28,431 nucleotides of DNA from a virus. Of the stretch, positions 16,855 to 23,114 are shown one piece after another. Within the stretch, counting starts at the first letter, position 1. Every line of letters begins with the position of its first letter. Made by a program: the position numbers and the translations under genes. Below the pieces are notes generated by a model. That model did no database searches, was not told where the DNA came from, and was given only the letters and a program-made list of their open reading frames with translations. Location of the stretch: the IMG/VR virus record IMGVR_UViG_3300044643_000567, positions 1-28,431 of that record; one strand, 5' to 3'.

Positions 16855-18878
16855 TATGTAAACAGTTTTTGTTTAGGTCTATTATTGAAAAGCCCTCTAG
16901 ACTCTCCAAACAGTGTATTTTTCTTACTTTTTGAATGCATAGACATTACTCTAACATCCCCTGAAGCCCCTACCCTTCCTATGATAGGATCCAATTTCAT
17001 TGCTAATGCTACAGCTAACTCAGCTGCAATGATTCTATCGAAGTTACCATCTTCATTATACTGAATCATTTCTTCTAAAAGGACAGGGTCAAAAATCTTC
17101 ACCATACCTTTTACTTCTTTTATTATCTCCCCTTCTTCGTTCTTCTCTATAGTTAATGTTTCCTCTGAATATTTTTTGAGACAACCATGTAGGAAGTCTC
17201 TAATCTTCTCAGAAGATCTGTGTATACCATAATCACGTCTCACTGTAGTGTTGGGAACTACTTCCTTTAACCACTCAGGTTGTTTCTCTAGATAGTGAGC
17301 ATCATTCTTAGAGATCATGTAATCAATAAACGACATCTCATCATTCTCACAAAGAGCTCTCGCATTGTAGTATTTAATCAAGAGTCTAGCTTGTTCTTCC
17401 CATGTTTCCTTTTTATCAGGACGAGCACAGTACGAAGCTACGAACATATCTTGATATTTCTCATTCGTAATAGAGTGCATACGTTTATATATGTATACAG
17501 CTCCTAATGATGTTGAATATGCAGCTTTACCTTGGCGATATGGATCGACTCCTGCTACATATAACCCATAAGGAGGTGCCTCTACAGGAAACTCATATAT
17601 AATTATAGGAGCATCCTTCATATCTGTATTCTTTAGAGGGAAGTTGGTGATGGGCAATTTGTCTGTAAACTCATGCTTTATACCATCACCATCATCATAT
17701 AGCACAACTGGTGTACCAGTACGTTCATTAGCTAGAAGTCTGGACTTTTGTCGTTTTGCTCCCTCTATATCAAATATGTTACTGTCTTCATTCAAGAATA
17801 TATCATCCACTTCTTGTGGGTAGTACATCTTCTCTTTTAAATAAGCAAGTCTATCTCCAGCTTTCTTCAGCCTTTCGAGATTGTCATTTGTTATCTTTGT
17901 GGCAAGTTCTTCATCACTCACCATCATCTTTACATTGTGTAGATCGTTCTTCTTAGGCAACTCTAAATATGCACCAAGAGAACTCTCATACTTAGCCTCC
18001 ATTCTAAACTTATGTGAGATGAACAGTCCATGTATACGTTGTTCATCTTTGGAGTTGTTGTATTCTAAGAAGTTGTAGTTACCTACGTCAAACATCAAGG
18101 ACTTAGCGTCCATGAATTTTTTCATATCCCCACCAGTGCCAGTAAGAATTGGTGAACAGCCCCAGCCAAAGGGTGTTGTGAAGCCAGGGACAGCTGCTTG
18201 AAAGCCTCGTAGGAAAGATCCTTTACCAATTTCATCTATAATTAATCTTCTGGGTTTTGTACCAGCGATGGCTTCTTCGTTATTACCCTCGTCTAAGTTA
18301 CGTATTAATATCTGTGAGAAGGGGATACGTTCTCCTCCTCTTGTCTTGATTCCTAATGTTACTTGGTTCTTCCAGTTATCCTCTACACGTTGCCATTTCC
18401 AAGCCTCTGGTAAGTAGTTAAGTCCCTTGTCAATTTTGTCTGTAATCAGCTTAATATCAGCTGCATTCAGACCAGCAATAATGTTCTGTGAGTTCTCATC
18501 AAATGTAGCCCCATGGGACACATAAGAAGCTTCTAGTACAGACTTAGCAAAACGTCTGATTCCAAGGATAACTAAACCCTTTTTCTCTTTCTGTGCTCTA
18601 TCTATCTCAGAACTAACTATCCACTCGTTATCACGAAGGGATGGATTAGCATATTTCTGTGCAATTCTACCATAATCATCAATAACATCAATCTCTGTAT
18701 GCCATGCATTGAGATGCCAATATAGGAATGGGTTAATGTAGGTGTCACCCATCATACAACCATTCTTGCAAAGCTCCTCGTGAAATGCATAAAAAGCATC
18801 ATACTCAGCACTGTCAGGTGTGGGTAGACGCTTTTGATTCATCAGCCAATCTTTGTAATCAATCTTATGTAGTTTCAT
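16854..18878 (-). CDS. terL: Terminase large subunit (ATPase-nuclease DNA packaging motor)
   Basis: The 674-aa protein has a Walker A-like GIRRFAKS (residues 106-113, with Ala in place of the usual last Gly), Walker B RLIIDEI with the catalytic Asp-Glu at 215-216, and a coupling motif TGTGG (246-250). The C-terminal half carries an RNase H-like nuclease signature: GVDPY with Asp445, an acidic CENDE cluster (510-514) and FDRI with Asp614. It drives ATP-powered packaging and cuts concatemers. The gene overlaps the 113-aa gene upstream by 14 bases and the portal by 1 base. This is the most secure assignment in the window. Confidence 0.95.
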   Translation of the reverse strand: MKLHKIDYKDWLMNQKRLPTPDSAEYDAFYAFHEELCKNGCMMGDTYINPFLYWHLNAWHTEIDVIDDYGRIAQKYANPSLRDNEWIVSSEIDRAQKEKKGLVILGIRRFAKSVLEASYVSHGATFDENSQNIIAGLNAADIKLITDKIDKGLNYLPEAWKWQRVEDNWKNQVTLGIKTRGGERIPFSQILIRNLDEGNNEEAIAGTKPRRLIIDEIGKGSFLRGFQAAVPGFTTPFGWGCSPILTGTGGDMKKFMDAKSLMFDVGNYNFLEYNNSKDEQRIHGLFISHKFRMEAKYESSLGAYLELPKKNDLHNVKMMVSDEELATKITNDNLERLKKAGDRLAYLKEKMYYPQEVDDIFLNEDSNIFDIEGAKRQKSRLLANERTGTPVVLYDDGDGIKHEFTDKLPITNFPLKNTDMKDAPIIIYEFPVEAPPYGLYVAGVDPYRQGKAAYSTSLGAVYIYKRMHSITNEKYQDMFVASYCARPDKKETWEEQARLLIKYYNARALCENDEMSFIDYMISKNDAHYLEKQPEWLKEVVPNTTVRRDYGIHRSSEKIRDFLHGCLKKYSEETLTIEKNEEGEIIKEVKGMVKIFDPVLLEEMIQYNEDGNFDRIIAAELAVALAMKLDPIIGRVGASGDVRVMSMHSKSKKNTLFGESRGLFNNRPKQKLFT

Positions 18879-19206
18879 TACGTTGTTTTAACCATTTCTC
18901 AGCCTTAGAGCTCATTCCTGCACCACCTCTAACTTCTACTTTAGCCTCCTCTTTCTCACGTAGTTTATCAACCACTTCGAGAAGAGCTAAATAATTCTTC
19001 ATTGTCTCTTGGATGAACTTACCCTGAGCCTCAATAGAAGCAATAACCATGGGCATTACACCACCTTTTGCTGTTGGTTTCCACTCAATCCTATCCTTTA
19101 ATTCATGCATAGGATTCTTATCAACATATGTCTTCCATGAAGCTAGTTGTTCTTCAGCCCATTCAAGCTCTGTATTGATGTATGTAGTTTTCTTTGGATT
19201 TGCCAT
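18865..19206 (-). CDS. Hypothetical 113-aa protein before terL; small terminase candidate
   Basis: The product is helical and charged, with a central hydrophobic helix (about residues 50-85: GVMPMVIASIEAQGKFIQET, then KNYLALLEVVDKLREKE) and a basic C-terminus (KAEKWLKQRNETT). Small terminases commonly lie just before terL and are short helical oligomers, so this gene is a candidate. No helix-turn-helix is obvious, so the assignment rests on position. It overlaps terL by 14 bases. Confidence 0.55.
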   Translation of the reverse strand: MANPKKTTYINTELEWAEEQLASWKTYVDKNPMHELKDRIEWKPTAKGGVMPMVIASIEAQGKFIQETMKNYLALLEVVDKLREKEEAKVEVRGGAGMSSKAEKWLKQRNETT

Positions 19207-19207
19207 G

Positions 19208-19489
19208 TTAATCTAGGTCTTCTTCGTCTTCGTGTAAGATGTTATGCAACTGCATTCCATCTTTAATAATCCTATCTATTTCAGAGTCATCAGGATGGGG
19301 AATATCCATGGTTATCTGTGCCTTGTATTTTACGAGTGCCCAATGCATCTCTTTGTCTGTCATTCCCCAGATATCTTTATACCCATCGAGGGCTGTTTCT
19401 ATGTGTCTGCCTAGATTATAGGTTGGGAAGGTTTCTTTTAATTCTATTAGAACTTCAAGAATTTTTTCATAGTGGGAAGGTTTCATCAT
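19208..19489 (-). CDS. Conserved small phage protein, unknown role
   Basis: The 93-aa product has an N-terminal helix, then a GYKDIWGMTDKEMHWALVKYKAQ segment (about residues 36-58, given in part) and an acidic C-terminus (HEDEEDLD). The aromatic DGYKDIWGMTDKE pattern resembles a small conserved protein seen near terminase genes of Bacteroidota phages, from memory. It overlaps the upstream gene by 4 bases and lies 1 base before the next, so it is a coupled operon member. A packaging-accessory role is possible. Confidence 0.6.
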   Translation of the reverse strand: MMKPSHYEKILEVLIELKETFPTYNLGRHIETALDGYKDIWGMTDKEMHWALVKYKAQITMDIPHPDDSEIDRIIKDGMQLHNILHEDEEDLD

Positions 19490-19704
19490 ATGAGTTGGTT
19501 AAAATCCTCATCTGTAAGCTTAGGATCTACATCTAACTCGAAGTTATCTAATGCTTCTTCGTTGATGTATTCTTCGCTAAAAATAACAGAGATTCTGTTG
19601 TCTTTTTCAGAGGCTATTATATCAATGAAGTCAACACCCTTGTTATACAAGTTCATGAAGACATCAATAATCTCATCAAGAGGAACCTTCTTTATAATAG
19701 CCAT
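19486..19704 (-). CDS. Hypothetical 72-aa acidic protein
   Basis: A short acidic product (MAIIKKVPLDEIIDVF at the start, DEDFNQLI at the end) with alternating helical and strand-like segments and no recognised motif. It overlaps the next gene by 4 bases (ATGA) and lies 2 bases after the Zn-ribbon gene, so it belongs to the terminase-proximal operon. Confidence 0.6.
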   Translation of the reverse strand: MAIIKKVPLDEIIDVFMNLYNKGVDFIDIIASEKDNRISVIFSEEYINEEALDNFELDVDPKLTDEDFNQLI

Positions 19705-19706
19705 AG

Positions 19707-20015
19707 TTACATGGTTTGTTTCTTTAATTTTTCTTCTTCTTCAGGAGTATGCACTACAGGAACCCAGTGTCTCAAAGGACACATACATGACAAACATGCC
19801 ACCTTAGCTCTTAGCATACATCCACATTCTGTACAATGATCATCTGGTCTGTTGGTATCATGATACTTAGAATGCTTTGGGCAAGCCTCACAGATCTCTA
19901 ATCTGTCCTTACTAACTTGCTCAATAGTTGCTTTCATTTCTGAAGGGGGAACTAACATATTTTTCCAGCCTTCGTAAATCTCTTTGAATTGCTTTACTTT
20001 TTCAAAATTAATCAT
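19707..20015 (-). CDS. Zinc-ribbon protein with eight paired cysteines
   Basis: The 102-aa protein has an N-terminal helix and then eight cysteines in clusters: CxxC at 42/45, CTECGC at 61-66 and CLSCMC at 74-79, followed by PLRHW. The spacing suggests one or two zinc sites. Similar short Cys-rich proteins ending in a CP-x-[KR]-W-like motif lie near packaging genes of Bacteroidota phages. Possible roles include nucleic-acid binding or a transcription or packaging adaptor. The start overlaps the HU/IHF-like gene by 8 bases. Confidence 0.72.
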   Translation of the reverse strand: MINFEKVKQFKEIYEGWKNMLVPPSEMKATIEQVSKDRLEICEACPKHSKYHDTNRPDDHCTECGCMLRAKVACLSCMCPLRHWVPVVHTPEEEEKLKKQTM

Positions 20016-20361
20016 GGGAGTCTATTGTTGGTTTTAATAGATTTATTTGATCGTTTGTTTTAGTTACCACTACACTAGCCTTCTTTCTTTCAGCATCAGT
20101 CTTACTGGTGTCGTCAACAGTGGCTTGAAATGTGTCTCTCTTCTTAACGAGATTAGCCATCTTTCTGTGAGCCTTCTTAACATTCAGCATAAACTTACCA
20201 AACCCAGAAATCTCTACAGAATGATTCAAATCCATAGCCTCGTTAGCACTCTGGAACTGATGATTTATTATGCTCTCTATCACCTTCTCATTAACAGCTA
20301 GCTTTACAGCTAACGTTCTAATCAAGAAATCCTTGTGAGACATACTCTGTGGCTTACTCAT
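20008..20361 (-). CDS. HU/IHF-like DNA-binding protein with altered arm region
   Basis: The first ~65 residues fit the HU/IHF fold: an N-terminal helix pair (HKDFLIRTLAVKLAVNEKVIES) and the hallmark strand VEISGFGKFML (about residues 48-58). In bacterial HU the following part makes the DNA-wrapping beta arm. Here it is replaced by a Lys-rich, helical, coiled-coil-like tail (KKRDTFQATVDDTSKTDAER). IHF-like proteins are a known feature of crAss-like phage genomes. It likely bends or compacts phage DNA near packaging or transcription sites; the changed arm leaves the binding mode uncertain. It overlaps both neighbours by 8 bases. Confidence 0.75.
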   Translation of the reverse strand: MSKPQSMSHKDFLIRTLAVKLAVNEKVIESIINHQFQSANEAMDLNHSVEISGFGKFMLNVKKAHRKMANLVKKRDTFQATVDDTSKTDAERKKASVVVTKTNDQINLLKPTIDSHD

Positions 20362-20716
20362 TATGTTCCATCTTTATCTCCAATGTAATGTTATTAGAGA
20401 AGTTGAGAATAATGACAGGATTCACCTTAATCTTACTGCCATCTTTAACAAACACACCTATTCTTTTCAGTTTTGAGATGATGTTGTTAATAGTGGGAGA
20501 GGTAGAATTATACTTCTTACAGAAATCCTCTCTGATAGATGAATAAGAAATGTTTCCTCGAATGGCTGTGAATGCTACGAGTTGCACCTCTCTAGTAGTT
20601 AGTTTTAGATTGTTAATCGTAGAGAGTACACTGTAATACTTTTCTGCCATAGCATAATCATCCTCCACTTTACGTAGAAACTTCTGGACAATTATCTTCT
20701 TGCTACTGTTTTCCAT
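20354..20716 (-). CDS. Winged-helix-like DNA-binding protein, first gene of the left arm
   Basis: The 120-aa product has a basic N-terminal helix, then LTTREVQLVAF (about residues 39-49) followed by YSSIREDFCKKYNSTSPTIN, NIISKLKRIGVF and a short basic wing (KDGSKIKVNP). This is the order of a winged helix-turn-helix, with STSPTINNIISKLKR as the likely recognition helix (about 70-84). As the promoter-proximal gene of the structural arm it is a candidate late-gene activator or repressor. The start follows an AAACTAAAT leader and a clear promoter. Confidence 0.65.
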   Translation of the reverse strand: MENSSKKIIVQKFLRKVEDDYAMAEKYYSVLSTINNLKLTTREVQLVAFTAIRGNISYSSIREDFCKKYNSTSPTINNIISKLKRIGVFVKDGSKIKVNPVIILNFSNNITLEIKMEHNE

Positions 20717-20729
20717 ATTTAGTTTGTGG

Positions 20730-20760
20730 CAAATATATGTATTAATTCTGAATTATCAAT
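20730..20760 (-). promoter_or_regulatory. Bacteroidota-type promoter of the left (structural) arm
   Basis: Read on the minus strand, ATTG (20760-20757) is followed after 19 bases by TATATTTG (20737-20730), a perfect match to TAnnTTTG and a three-of-four match to TTTG. The expected transcription start is only about 5-10 bases before the ATG at 20716, implying a very short leader. Confidence 0.6.
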
Positions 20761-20959
20761 ATGGTGTAAAGATTACCATTGCTATATTATATATTAAATC
20801 TTGTAATAACAAATGAAACAGTGATTATTAACAGATTAATATCTAACCTCTTCATAGAGTAATAATGTAACTCCTTACTCCTATACTCAAATCCTAACCC
20901 AAACCTAGAAGAGCTGTTTAAACGAATGTCTATCATGATTACCTGTGTTTTAGTGGGAG

Positions 20960-20977
20960 CCCCCCCTTATCCCCCCC
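20960..20977 (-). other. Putative G-quadruplex (two G7 tracts) on the minus strand
   Basis: The plus strand has two runs of seven C separated by TTAT, so the minus strand reads G7-ATAA-G7. Two G7 runs can supply four G3 tracts with one-base loops inside each run. Such runs are striking in this AT-rich genome. Confidence 0.4.
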
Positions 20978-21029
20978 AAAGATGAGGAATGTTTTTTACA
21001 TTACAAAATTTTCTAAAATTTTTCCTACC

Positions 21030-21112
21030 CCCCACACCCCTCGTGTCTGTGAGAGGGTTGGGGACTTCCAATTGTGACCCCTCCTATGCTTGGCTGGGTT
21101 GGGGGCGTCCCC
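21030..21112 (+). promoter_or_regulatory. G/C-rich foldable leader with mutually exclusive stems
   Basis: GGGG at 21060-21063 can pair with upstream CCCC (21030-21033), extending a CCCTC/GAGGG stem (21038-21042 with 21053-21057). As GGGGAC (21060-21065) it can instead pair with downstream GTCCCC (21107-21112), around an inner CCCC (21078-21081)/GGGG (21101-21104) stem. The two folds cannot coexist. The element ends 38 bases before the ATG of the 132-aa gene, so it may be a 5' regulatory leader. Its direction and function are inferred. Confidence 0.4.
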
Positions 21113-21149
21113 TGCACCTGTAGCCATAAAAATCTTAAATTATAATGTT

Positions 21150-21548
21150 ATGTTACAATTACAAGCTTACACCTCTGCTACTAGCAACTTTACTGAACAT
21201 GAAACTATCGCTGCATGGTCAGGTCCTGATGCAATCATTAGCTTTGCTTCAGCTCGCAACTTGAAGGATCTTACAAAGAATGTCTCAGTACGCATTCAAA
21301 AGGGTGCTGATAATTTCTTTATCAGTTGCTCTGCACCTTTGAGTGATTTAGTTCGTGCTGGTAAGGTTGGCCTTGAGCACATCGTTGGCTTCAAGATAGC
21401 AACCACTATCAATGAAGATGGCGAAGAGCGTACTTTCATCCACGCACCTACTGCTGCACCTGCTGGACAGCGTGTTGGTGACATCAAGATGAAGACTTTC
21501 ACGCCAGAGTCAGTGTTCTCGCCAGAGGGCACCATCGTGCTTGGTTAG
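21150..21548 (+). CDS. Isolated 132-aa protein with strong codon bias, family unknown
   Basis: The product (starting MLQLQAYTSATSNFTEHETI) is beta-rich with a hydrophobic/charged pattern including VSVRIQKGADNFFISCSAPL-like stretches, and ends PESVFSPEGTIVLG. No domain is recognised. The ATG at 21150 is chosen over a TTG at 21090 because the upstream codons are unusual and G-rich, and the A-rich sequence AATTATAATGTT precedes the ATG. Codons are rich in CGC/CGT, ATC and AAC, unlike other right-arm genes but like the capsid gene, suggesting high expression. It stands alone between a foldable leader and a strong terminator. An abundant early DNA- or host-binding protein is one guess. Confidence 0.72.
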   Translation: MLQLQAYTSATSNFTEHETIAAWSGPDAIISFASARNLKDLTKNVSVRIQKGADNFFISCSAPLSDLVRAGKVGLEHIVGFKIATTINEDGEERTFIHAPTAAPAGQRVGDIKMKTFTPESVFSPEGTIVLG

Positions 21549-21551
21549 CAC

Positions 21552-21576
21552 AAGGGGGACTTTGTCCCCTTTTTTT
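21552..21576 (+). terminator. Strong intrinsic terminator of the 132-aa gene
   Basis: AAGGGGGAC and GTCCCCTTT form a 9-bp stem (one G-U pair) with loop TTT, followed by an uninterrupted T-run to 21576. It begins 4 bases after the stop codon. Its core GGGACTTTGTCCC is identical to the first hairpin behind the capsid gene on the opposite strand. Confidence 0.85.
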
Positions 21577-21635
21577 ATATATATAAGGATGATATGATGT
21601 AGTCATAGAGTCCTTGTGTATGTATGTATATAGTT

Positions 21636-21697
21636 CTAATGTTATTTTATCATTCACTATTAGAGACAAACTAACTTTGATGGTAAAATAGCATTAG
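21636..21697 (+). ncRNA. Long 18-bp hairpin, possible small RNA
   Basis: CTAATGTTATTTTATCAT (21636-21653) pairs along its full length with ATGGTAAAATAGCATTAG (21680-21697). As plus-strand RNA this gives 18 consecutive pairs, two of them G-U, with a 26-base loop and a following TTTTATATATAT tract. The wobble pairs favour a plus-strand RNA over a DNA palindrome. It lies in a 386-base stretch with no gene. It could be a small RNA, a processing site or a large terminator. Confidence 0.5.
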
Positions 21698-21804
21698 TTT
21701 TATATATATCTGTGTGTAAAAATGGTGCAGTGTAACCCATTAGGGTATACATTATCCTTTTTATCACGAGTGTAATTGTGCTGAACACTGAAAATATATA
21801 GCAT

Positions 21805-21899
21805 TAAATGTATTGTCTCTGAACGAAACAACAGAACCATCATATTGTCTGATGTATCAGAATGGCTTATGGAATGTTACTAAAGAGACAATACATTTA
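21805..21899. ncRNA. Candidate non-coding RNA closed by a perfect 16-bp stem
   Basis: TAAATGTATTGTCTCT (21805-21820) and AGAGACAATACATTTA (21884-21899) are perfect inverted repeats enclosing 63 bases that contain smaller stems, such as CTGAT/ATCAG near 21850-21860. No reading frame explains the region. The perfect stem works in either orientation; DNA-level use, such as a protein-binding inverted repeat, is the alternative. Confidence 0.5.
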
Positions 21900-21934
21900 T
21901 TAATTATTACTATCACCTTTTAACTAATAGATAT

Positions 21935-22144
21935 ATGTACATTATACACAATAAAACTAAGAACACATCTTGGAAGCTTGATGGTCAATGGCCTGCAGAT
22001 TCTATTGACAAGATGTTAGAGAATGGTGATAGAGTTATTGTCACTAGTCTTTATTCTAATACTATTAAAGTTCCATACTGTATAGAGCTCAATGGTATTA
22101 AAGAATGGGAGTGGGAGAGCTATCCATTGCATAAAGGAGAATAA
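21935..22144 (+). CDS. Hypothetical 69-aa protein
   Basis: A small soluble product (MYIIHNKTKNTSWKLDG at the start, SYPLHKGE at the end) with several Trp residues and no recognised family. It is isolated between structured non-coding stretches. Its stop codon lies inside the loop of a terminator hairpin, so the gene forms a compact single-cistron unit. AT-rich codon use matches neighbouring right-arm genes. Confidence 0.65.
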   Translation: MYIIHNKTKNTSWKLDGQWPADSIDKMLENGDRVIVTSLYSNTIKVPYCIELNGIKEWEWESYPLHKGE

Positions 22145-22158
22145 TGTTTCTCCTTTTT
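22134..22158 (+). terminator. Terminator overlapping the stop codon of the 69-aa gene
   Basis: AAGGAGAA (22134-22141) and TTCTCCTT (22148-22155) make an 8-bp stem with a 6-base loop containing the TAA stop, followed by a run of T to 22158. Confidence 0.75.
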
Positions 22159-22193
22159 ATTTAATGCATCATAACTATCTTCCCAAGGGATAG

Positions 22194-22319
22194 CAATTGT
22201 AATAGTAAAGTATTGAGGTGGTATAACCAAATAGGCTAATGTGTATGCTGTTAATAGTTGTATAATAGGTAACTCCTATATAACCAAATCCAGTAACCTT
22301 TAGACCACTATTACAATTG
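22194..22319. ncRNA. 126-base foldable region closed by a 13-bp inverted repeat
   Basis: CAATTGTAATAGT (22194-22206) and ACTATTACAATTG (22307-22319) are perfect inverted repeats. The interior holds an ATAGG/CCTAT hairpin around 22265-22279 and two direct copies of TATAACCAAAT (22222-22232, 22279-22289). The stretch 22145-22439 has no convincing gene on the plus strand. A non-coding RNA or a DNA control element are both possible. Confidence 0.4.
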
Positions 22320-22439
22320 AATGCAGAGGGATATGCGAACTTAGCAGTTAATAGCACTGGCTTATTAAAACTATTATTCCTAAGCATGAATTCAAACTGC
22401 TTATTTATTGTATTATTTAACCTTAAATATTTTATTATT

Positions 22440-22664
22440 ATGAAAAGTATTGCATTGTTAGGCATCTATTTGATGTCATTTGTTATCATCTATATGATGT
22501 TATCGCTTGTTGGTCTAGTGTTTAGTAATGCTAGTTATATGGACATATTACGTAGTCAACCTTGGAGTGTGATATATTGTATGTTCTTTGGTTGGTGGAT
22601 GAGTATATTTCCAGCACGTGAGTATTATTTACATAATCAAGAGTATTTGGACAGGGTGTTTTAA
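22440..22664 (+). CDS. Small membrane protein with two predicted membrane segments
   Basis: The start is placed at the ATG at 22440 (MKSIALLGIYLMSF), preceded by an A/T-rich leader, rather than an upstream in-frame ATG inside the non-coding region. The 74-aa product has hydrophobic segments at about residues 3-28 and 42-57 and a polar C-terminus with AREYYLHNQEYLD. It is probably in the inner membrane. Together with the next three genes it forms a membrane/envelope cluster. A role in superinfection exclusion or membrane remodelling is a guess; a holin role is possible but there is no endolysin nearby. Confidence 0.6.
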   Translation: MKSIALLGIYLMSFVIIYMMLSLVGLVFSNASYMDILRSQPWSVIYCMFFGWWMSIFPAREYYLHNQEYLDRVF

Positions 22665-22675
22665 TAACACTCTGT
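22651..22675 (+). terminator. Hairpin overlapping the membrane-protein stop codon
   Basis: ACAGGGTGTT (22651-22660) pairs with AACACTCTGT (22666-22675), 10 bp with one G-U, with loop TTAAT. Only a weak T-tract (CTTTAATAT) follows, so termination may be partial. The next gene starts 18 bases on with an ATAGACATGA context. Confidence 0.55.
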
Positions 22676-22693
22676 CTTTAATATATTATAGAC

Positions 22694-23104
22694 ATGAGAA
22701 AGATATTGTTATTGGTATTACTATCTGTGAGCACTATGTATGCTCAAGATAAGAAGTTTACAGTTGGCTATTTAGCAGGTGCTGGATATAGTTTTAACTA
22801 TGGTGGTTGGGTTAAATACAATAAGATAGGAATAGAGTATGTACAAGGTACAGCTAATCCACAACTTGTACCTGAAGCAACTAACTATAGAAACATTGGT
22901 GTTAACTACCATATAAGTAATAAGTTCTTTATTGGTGGTGGTATACAAAGAGTATATGATAGTAGCATTACTAATGTTCCATACGCTAGTTTTGGTATTG
23001 ATCATAACTTTGGTAACAACGATTTATATGTTGTTAGAGGTGAAGTTATCACAGGTGGACAAGGTTACACTACACTCAATGTAGGGCTTGGTTTAAACTT
23101 TTAA
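22694..23104 (+). CDS. Secreted outer-membrane beta-barrel-like protein
   Basis: The 136-aa product has a textbook signal peptide (MRKILLLVLLSVSTMYA, cleavage likely after residue 17, before QDKK). Short alternating Gly- and aromatic-rich strands follow (VGYLAGAGYSFNYGGW, FFIGGGIQRVYD, NVGLGLNF). The chain ends in Phe, the usual C-terminal signal recognised by the BAM complex for outer-membrane barrels. Size and pattern fit an eight-stranded barrel. A phage-encoded outer membrane protein could mask a receptor or alter the envelope to exclude other phages; this is an inference. It begins in an ATAGACATGA context behind a hairpin. Confidence 0.72.
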   Translation: MRKILLLVLLSVSTMYAQDKKFTVGYLAGAGYSFNYGGWVKYNKIGIEYVQGTANPQLVPEATNYRNIGVNYHISNKFFIGGGIQRVYDSSITNVPYASFGIDHNFGNNDLYVVRGEVITGGQGYTTLNVGLGLNF

Positions 23105-23114
23105 TTATTTAGAG

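Larger units (their letters stand above)
20717..21149. other. 433-base divergent intergenic region between the two arms
   Basis: This gap separates the leftward structural arm from the rightward arm. It holds the leftward promoter, an AT-rich stretch (about 20741-20850), a pair of C7 tracts, and a G/C-rich foldable leader next to the rightward gene. I did not find a clear rightward TTTG/TAnnTTTG promoter here. A replication origin or early-late control region would fit a divergent junction, but no direct evidence is seen. Confidence 0.55.

Noticed and set aside
21090-21149. TTG start adding 20 residues to the 132-aa protein
   Set aside because: The extension is G-rich with unusual codons and coincides with foldable leader sequence; the ATG at 21150 has a better A/T-rich context.
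22175-22465. A 96-codon open frame on the minus strand in the gap before the two-segment membrane gene
   Set aside because: It runs against all right-arm genes, overlaps the start of a plausible membrane gene, and its odd repeats follow from the DNA inverted and direct repeats. Codon pattern is not coding-like.
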